Source: Rubrobacter sp.
GTDB lineage: Bacteria; Actinomycetota; Rubrobacteria; Rubrobacterales; Rubrobacteraceae
Direction: 5' to 3'
DNA: 18,138 bases
Assembly (NCBI GenBank): GCA_013815485.1
Contig: JACDGB010000001.1
Span: forward strand, 1-18,138
In this document: piece by piece, positions 14,294 to 18,138 of the stretch
Layout of the letters: every line of letters starts with the position of its first letter
Position numbering within the stretch: the stretch's first letter is position 1
The notes under the pieces: model-generated
Database searches by the model: none
Seen by the model: the letters and a program-made list of their open reading frames with translations, nothing else
What the model was told of the DNA's origin: nothing
Made by a program: the position numbers and the translations under genes

Positions 14294-15730
14294 ATGGTAG
14301 GCAAGGTCGAGAAAGCCTCCGGGCAGCGCGAGAAAAACCGCGTCACGGTCGTCTCCCTGGTGGCGGCTATCTTGCTGACTTCGGCGAAGCTTGCGGTCGG
14401 GCTTCTGACCGGGAGCCTCGGGCTGTTGGCTGAGGCGGCCCATTCGGCGCTGGATACGGTGGCTTCGGTAATGACTTTCTTCTCGGTTCGGGTGGCGGGG
14501 CGTCCGGCGGATGAGGACCATCCATACGGGCATGCGCGGGTCGAGAACCTCTCGGCGGTCACGCAGGGCGTGCTGCTCACCGGGACGGCGGTCTGGATCT
14601 CCTACGAATCTCTCCGGCGTATTTTCTTCGCCAGCGTCGAGGTGGAGCCGACAGTGTGGGCGTTCGTGGTAATGGGGACGAGCATCGTGGTGGACCTGTG
14701 GCGCTCACGCATGCTCGCCCGCGTGGCCCGCCGCCACGATAGCCGGGCACTGGAGGCCGACGCCCTGAATTTCCGGGCCGATATGTTCTCCTCTGCCGTC
14801 GTGATCGCCGGCCTCGCCCTCGTCGTCCTCGGCGAACGACTCGGGAACGCGCCGTTCTTGCTTCGGGCCGATGCGGTGGCAGCGTTGCTTGTGGGGATTT
14901 TTATCTTCTTCAAGAGTGGCGCACTTGCGGCCCGGTCGGTCAACGTGTTGTTGGATCGGGCGCCGGTGGGCCTGCAAGAGAGGATCTCACGCCGCGCCCA
15001 GTCCGTGCCCGGCGTGGTGGGGACGCCGCGGGTGAGGCTGCGGGAGTCCGGCGACCGGAAGTTCGCGGAGATCGTGATCTCGGTTTCGCGCACCGCGAGC
15101 GCGGCTGAGGGACACGAGATCTCCGAGCGCGTCGAACGGGCCATCCTCGAAGAGGACGCGAACACAGAGAGTGTGGTCCACGTAGAGCCGGTCCCGCCCG
15201 AGACGGAGACGATGGCCGAAGCTATCCGCGCTGCCGCGCTCGGGATGGGCTTCCGCATCCATCATGAGCGAGTGCGTCGCTTCGGAGATAGTTTCGAGGC
15301 TTCGCTTCACGTCGAGGTGGACGTCGGCCTGACGCTCGGCGAGGCTCACGACCTCGCCCGTGGCCTCGGGGAGGCTTTGAGGGAGCAGGAACCGCGACTC
15401 GCGCGGGTCAGCACCCACATCGAGGTGGCGGAGCCGGACGAGGGCGAGTGGCGCGAGCCTGACACCGGACATGGCGAGCTGGAAGAGGAAATAAAGCGCG
15501 CGGTTTCCGAAGAGGATCCTGGCTCGCGGTGCCACGAGGCGCGTCTGTATCGCTCGGAGCACGGGCTCGACGCTATTTTGCACTGCGACTTTCCCGGCTC
15601 GGCCAATATAGGCGATGTCCATGCGCGCACCGAGCGCATCGAGCGCGGGCTGCACGTTCGTTTCCCGAGCCTCGAGCAGATCGTCATCCACGCCGAGCCG
15701 CGCGAAATTTTGGGAGAGATGTCCCACTAA
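14294..15730 (+). CDS. Cation diffusion facilitator transporter with an extended, three-domain cytoplasmic tail
   Basis: A 478-residue CDF divalent metal:H+ antiporter; typical members have about 300 residues. The membrane part (about 18-205) shows six helices, GSLGLLAEAAHSALDTVAS in helix 2, the HPYGHARVENL loop, and ADALNFRADMFSSAVV in helix 5. The transport-site residues would be His50/Asp54 in helix 2 and Asn159/Asp163 in helix 5; the helix 5 first residue is usually His or Asp. After this I see three successive ferredoxin-like ZT-dimer-type segments, about 210-288, 305-385 and 392-473, each ending in a beta strand such as SVVHVEPVP, VSTHIEVAEP or IVIHAEP. Metal specificity cannot be called. 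It stands alone behind its own leaderless promoter. Confidence 0.9.
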   Translation: MVGKVEKASGQREKNRVTVVSLVAAILLTSAKLAVGLLTGSLGLLAEAAHSALDTVASVMTFFSVRVAGRPADEDHPYGHARVENLSAVTQGVLLTGTAVWISYESLRRIFFASVEVEPTVWAFVVMGTSIVVDLWRSRMLARVARRHDSRALEADALNFRADMFSSAVVIAGLALVVLGERLGNAPFLLRADAVAALLVGIFIFFKSGALAARSVNVLLDRAPVGLQERISRRAQSVPGVVGTPRVRLRESGDRKFAEIVISVSRTASAAEGHEISERVERAILEEDANTESVVHVEPVPPETETMAEAIRAAALGMGFRIHHERVRRFGDSFEASLHVEVDVGLTLGEAHDLARGLGEALREQEPRLARVSTHIEVAEPDEGEWREPDTGHGELEEEIKRAVSEEDPGSRCHEARLYRSEHGLDAILHCDFPGSANIGDVHARTERIERGLHVRFPSLEQIVIHAEPREILGEMSH

Positions 15731-15767
15731 ATCGGCGGAGCCCGGAACAAATTTCCGCTTCGTGCGG

Positions 15768-15773
15768 TATTCT
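15768..15773 (+). promoter_or_regulatory. Leaderless-type -10 box (TATTCT) of lepB copy 1
   Basis: TATTCT ends 8 bases before the ATG at 15782. The GTG at 15776 is only 2 bases from the box, which favours the ATG. Confidence 0.45.
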
Positions 15774-15781
15774 TAGTGTTC

Positions 15782-16453
15782 ATGTCCGAGAAACCACCTT
15801 ACGAGCAAAACTTCGAGACTTCGCGCCAGTTGTCCCATCGGGAGTCCGGGAAGCCTGTCAAGAAAAGCAGCGGCGGCGGCATTCTCGAGTTCGTGGTCAT
15901 CCTGATCGTCTCCTTCGCGCTGGTATTCGGCTTCGTGAGACCGTTCGTGGTAGAGGCGTTCTACATCCCCTCGGAGAGCATGGTCCCCACCCTGGAGGTC
16001 GGCGACCGGGTGCTCGCCAACAAGTTCATCTACCGCTTCACGGACCCCGATTACGACGACATCGTGGTCTTCCAGAGCGTCGAGGGCGGCGAAGGTGGCG
16101 GCGAGGAAGGTCTGTTCGCTCATATAAAGCGACTTGTCACCGGCGAGAGAGCGCCAGCCGCGCCCCCCGATCTCATAAAGCGCGTCGTCGGCTTGCCTGG
16201 GGATAGGATCTCCGTCCGCAACGGCACCCTATTCGTGAACGGCGAACGTCAGAAGGAACCCTACGTCAACGGCGACTTCCCAGATAGGAGCTTCGCCCCT
16301 CAGGTGAGGGTTCCCAAAGACCACATATTCGTGATGGGCGACAACCGGGCCAACTCCCGCGATTCCCGATTCTTTGGCCCCGTGCCCCAGAAGAACATCG
16401 AAGGACAGGCTTTCGTGCGCTTCTGGCCGCCGAGCCACCTGGGAGTACTCTAA
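15782..16453 (+). CDS. lepB: Signal peptidase I, copy 1
   Basis: A 223-residue type I signal peptidase that removes Sec/Tat signal peptides outside the membrane. After a polar 33-residue N-terminal tail comes one membrane helix (LEFVVILIVSFALVFGF), then Box B with catalytic Ser66 (YIPSESMVPTL), RVLANKF, Lys133 as general base (DLIKRVVGLPGD), and Box E (VMGDNRANSRDSRFFGPVP). A Gly/Glu-rich insert and loop (about 102-128) precede the Lys motif. Length is normal for a Gram-positive enzyme. A second copy follows 53 bases downstream. Confidence 0.94.
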   Translation: MSEKPPYEQNFETSRQLSHRESGKPVKKSSGGGILEFVVILIVSFALVFGFVRPFVVEAFYIPSESMVPTLEVGDRVLANKFIYRFTDPDYDDIVVFQSVEGGEGGGEEGLFAHIKRLVTGERAPAAPPDLIKRVVGLPGDRISVRNGTLFVNGERQKEPYVNGDFPDRSFAPQVRVPKDHIFVMGDNRANSRDSRFFGPVPQKNIEGQAFVRFWPPSHLGVL

Positions 16454-16506
16454 GCCCGGACAAACCGCGCCAGGGCGACCGACGGGTCGGCTCGTTTCGA
16501 GGACCG

Positions 16507-17025
16507 TTGGAATTCATTGTCACCCTCTTCGCCGCCTTCATCCTCGTGTTCGGCTTCGTGAAGCCGGTCGTCGCCGACTCCCGCTACATCGGCTCCGGGA
16601 GCATGGCCCCGACGTTGAAGGTAGGTCACGGGCCGCTCCAGAAAGACAGGGTCCTCGTCAACAAGCTGGCCTACGAGTTCGGGGAGCAGGAGCGCGGCGA
16701 CATCGTGCTCTTCGAGAGCGTCGAGGGTGGAGAGGACGACCTCATAAAGCGCGTCATCGCCGTGGAGGGCGACGCCGTGGAGCTTCGGCGCGGCATCCTC
16801 TACCTGAACGGCGGGCGTCAGGAGGAGCCGTACCTGAAACGCAAGCCGAAAGATCGCCGTTCGTTCGGCCCCGAGACCGTGCCAGACGGCCACGTATTCA
16901 TGATGGGCGACAACCGGACCCGCTCGCACGACTCCCGCTTCTTCGGTCCCGTGCCGAAGGAGAAGCTCATCGGGGAAGCCGTCCTTTTGTACTGGCCCGT
17001 GGGGCGAGCGGGACGGATCCAGTAG
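16507..17025 (+). CDS. Signal peptidase I, copy 2
   Basis: A 172-residue second type I signal peptidase, shorter because it lacks the polar N-terminal tail of copy 1 and its Gly/Glu insert. The membrane helix starts almost at residue 2 (EFIVTLFAAFILVFGFVKP). Catalytic Ser32 (GSGSMAPTL), Lys81 (DLIKRVIAVEGD) and MMGDNRTRSHDSRFFGPVP are all present. It has its own insert, GHGPLQKD, before RVLVNKL. The only standard start in frame is TTG 16507, with GAGG four bases upstream. The frame stays open into the end of copy 1 and reads LSPDKPRQGDRRVGSFRGP, so a non-standard upstream start is conceivable. A tandem duplication with different substrate sets is likely. Confidence 0.9.
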   Translation: MEFIVTLFAAFILVFGFVKPVVADSRYIGSGSMAPTLKVGHGPLQKDRVLVNKLAYEFGEQERGDIVLFESVEGGEDDLIKRVIAVEGDAVELRRGILYLNGGRQEEPYLKRKPKDRRSFGPETVPDGHVFMMGDNRTRSHDSRFFGPVPKEKLIGEAVLLYWPVGRAGRIQ

Positions 17026-17060
17026 CGGTTGTAGAGGGAACCTCCCACGACCTGCGCTGG

Positions 17061-17095
17061 TCAGCTTGTCAGCCTCTGTTCTTGCTGATGGCTGA
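17061..17095. terminator. Imperfect hairpin between convergent genes
   Basis: TCAGC-ttg-TCAGC pairs with GCTGA-tg-GCTGA around a 10-base loop: ten base pairs with a small internal bulge, in the 81-base gap between lepB copy 2 and malQ. No T-run. It may act as a bidirectional terminator. Confidence 0.35.
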
Positions 17096-17106
17096 ATGCT
17101 CATGTC

Positions 17107-18138
17107 TCATCTCCCGTAGGTCTTCGCCAACTCTTGGAGCCGCGGCGGCAGGTCCGGCATGAGCGCCGCTCCGTCCAGACGCCAGGCCCAGTTTCCATCC
17201 GCGGCGCCGGGGAGGTTCATTCGAGTTTCGGGGCCGAGGCCGAGTAAATCCTGCATCGGGACGATGGCGCGAGCCGCTACGGATGAGTACGCCAGACGGA
17301 TGAGGTCCGGGACGGAGACGTATTCTTTGCCCACGTAGCGACGGAGGGAGGACATCTCTTTGGTTGAGACGGAGGACAGCCAGCCGGCGGTGGTGTCGTT
17401 GTCGTGGGTGCCGGTGTAGACGACCCAGTTTTCGTGGCCGTGGTTGTGGGGCAGGAACGGGTTGTCCGGTCCCGAGCCCCACGCGAACTGGAGAACCTTC
17501 ATGCCTGGCAGGCCGAGCCGGTCCCGCAGCGCCTCGACCGCGGGGGTGATGTCTCCTAAATCCTCCGCGATTATGGGCAACTCCCCAAGAGCGTCCCGCA
17601 ATGCCTCGAACAGCGCGTCTTTCGGACCTTCCACCCAACGGCCATTCTCAGCGGTCGCTTCTCCTGCCGGAACCTCCCAGTACGCCTCGAAGCCGCGGAA
17701 GTGGTCCACGCGCACCGCGTCGAAGAGGGTGAGCGACATTCGCATCCGCTCCACCCACCAGGAGTAGCCATCGTCCGCCATCCGGTCCCAGCGATACAGC
17801 GGGTTGCCCCATAGCTGGCCTGTCTCGCTGAAGTAATCCGGCGGTACACCGGCCACCACTGATGGCTCGCCCGAACCGTCGAGGGAGAATAGCCTCTGGT
17901 TCGCCCACACGTCGGCGGAGTCATGGGCGACGAAGATGGGGAGGTCCCCGATCACCTCTATGCAGGCAGCGTTCGCCGCCTTCTTCACCGTTCTCCAATC
18001 CCGGAAGATGCGGTACTGCGCCCACTCGTGGAAGAGAATATCGTGCGCCAGCTCCCTGCGGACCCGCGCCATCACCCTCGGCTCCCGAAGCCTCAAATCG
18101 CCCTCCCACGCAGTCCACGGCGCGTTGCCGAACTTCCT
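17107..18138 (-). CDS. malQ: 4-alpha-glucanotransferase (amylomaltase, GH77), 5' end outside the window
   Basis: The last 343 residues of MalQ, which transfers 4-alpha-glucan segments between maltodextrins in glycogen and maltose metabolism. The frame is open through the right edge (FGNAPWTAWEGDLRLREP at the edge side), so the TTG at 18096 is not the start. GH77 landmarks are present: GDLPIFVAHDSADVWANQRL, GVPPDYFSETGQLWGNPLYRW, the nucleophile Asp in VRVDHFRGFEAYWEVP, the acid/base Glu in PIIAEDLGDI, the third Asp in GTHDNDTTAGW, and a C-terminal MQDLLGLG-ETRMNLPG segment. Roughly the first 150 residues are missing. It converges on the signal peptidase pair and is functionally unrelated to it. 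Confidence 0.95.
   Translation of the reverse strand, partial: RKFGNAPWTAWEGDLRLREPRVMARVRRELAHDILFHEWAQYRIFRDWRTVKKAANAACIEVIGDLPIFVAHDSADVWANQRLFSLDGSGEPSVVAGVPPDYFSETGQLWGNPLYRWDRMADDGYSWWVERMRMSLTLFDAVRVDHFRGFEAYWEVPAGEATAENGRWVEGPKDALFEALRDALGELPIIAEDLGDITPAVEALRDRLGLPGMKVLQFAWGSGPDNPFLPHNHGHENWVVYTGTHDNDTTAGWLSSVSTKEMSSLRRYVGKEYVSVPDLIRLAYSSVAARAIVPMQDLLGLGPETRMNLPGAADGNWAWRLDGAALMPDLPPRLQELAKTYGR

Overview
The window is chromosomal DNA of a high-GC (roughly 60-65%) bacterium, most likely an actinobacterium of the Rubrobacter type or another deep-branching, hardy lineage. I infer this from protein style, GTG/TTG start use, and many genes whose start codon lies 6-8 bases after a TAnnnT -10 box (leaderless transcripts). 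The species call is inference. I see no rRNA, tRNA, CRISPR array, insertion sequence or phage gene.

Layout. (1) 1-3418: a possible 3' gene end, then polX (repair polymerase with PHP nuclease, minus strand), diverging from a PAP2 phosphatase and a DedA membrane protein. (2) 3440-6276: a promoter with a palindromic operator drives an MHS-type transporter and an amidase. The transporter carries an in-frame TGA. (3) 6388-8001: a VOC/extradiol-like metalloprotein, a glutathione S-transferase, and the C-terminal remnant of a GntR/FCD regulator. (4) 7992-12102: a tightly coupled five-gene operon of CaiB/BaiF CoA-transferase, crotonase-fold protein, HIT protein, gamma-carbonic anhydrase-like protein and a second CoA-transferase. 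(5) 12227-15730: a TauE/SafE exporter, a DUF1275 membrane protein, a frameshifted nucleotidyltransferase-fold gene, and an unusually long cation-diffusion-facilitator transporter. (6) 15782-18138: two tandem signal peptidases I and the 3' part of malQ.

How they may work together. Regions 2-4 read as a catabolic neighbourhood: uptake of an organic acid or amide, hydrolysis by the amidase, CoA transfer, then crotonase-type chemistry, with GST and VOC proteins as accessory enzymes. The substrate cannot be named from sequence. The transporter nonsense codon, the beheaded FCD regulator and the one-base frameshift in the nucleotidyltransferase gene suggest either gene decay or base-level assembly errors, and raw reads would decide.

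I did not find a convincing new multi-gene defence or mobile system. The most interesting signals are the recurring leaderless-promoter architecture, the possibly orphaned GntR-type operator, interleaved (mutually exclusive) inverted repeats at 14195-14266 and 6938-6975, and the CDF protein with three tandem cytoplasmic domains and an Asn where a metal-binding His is expected.
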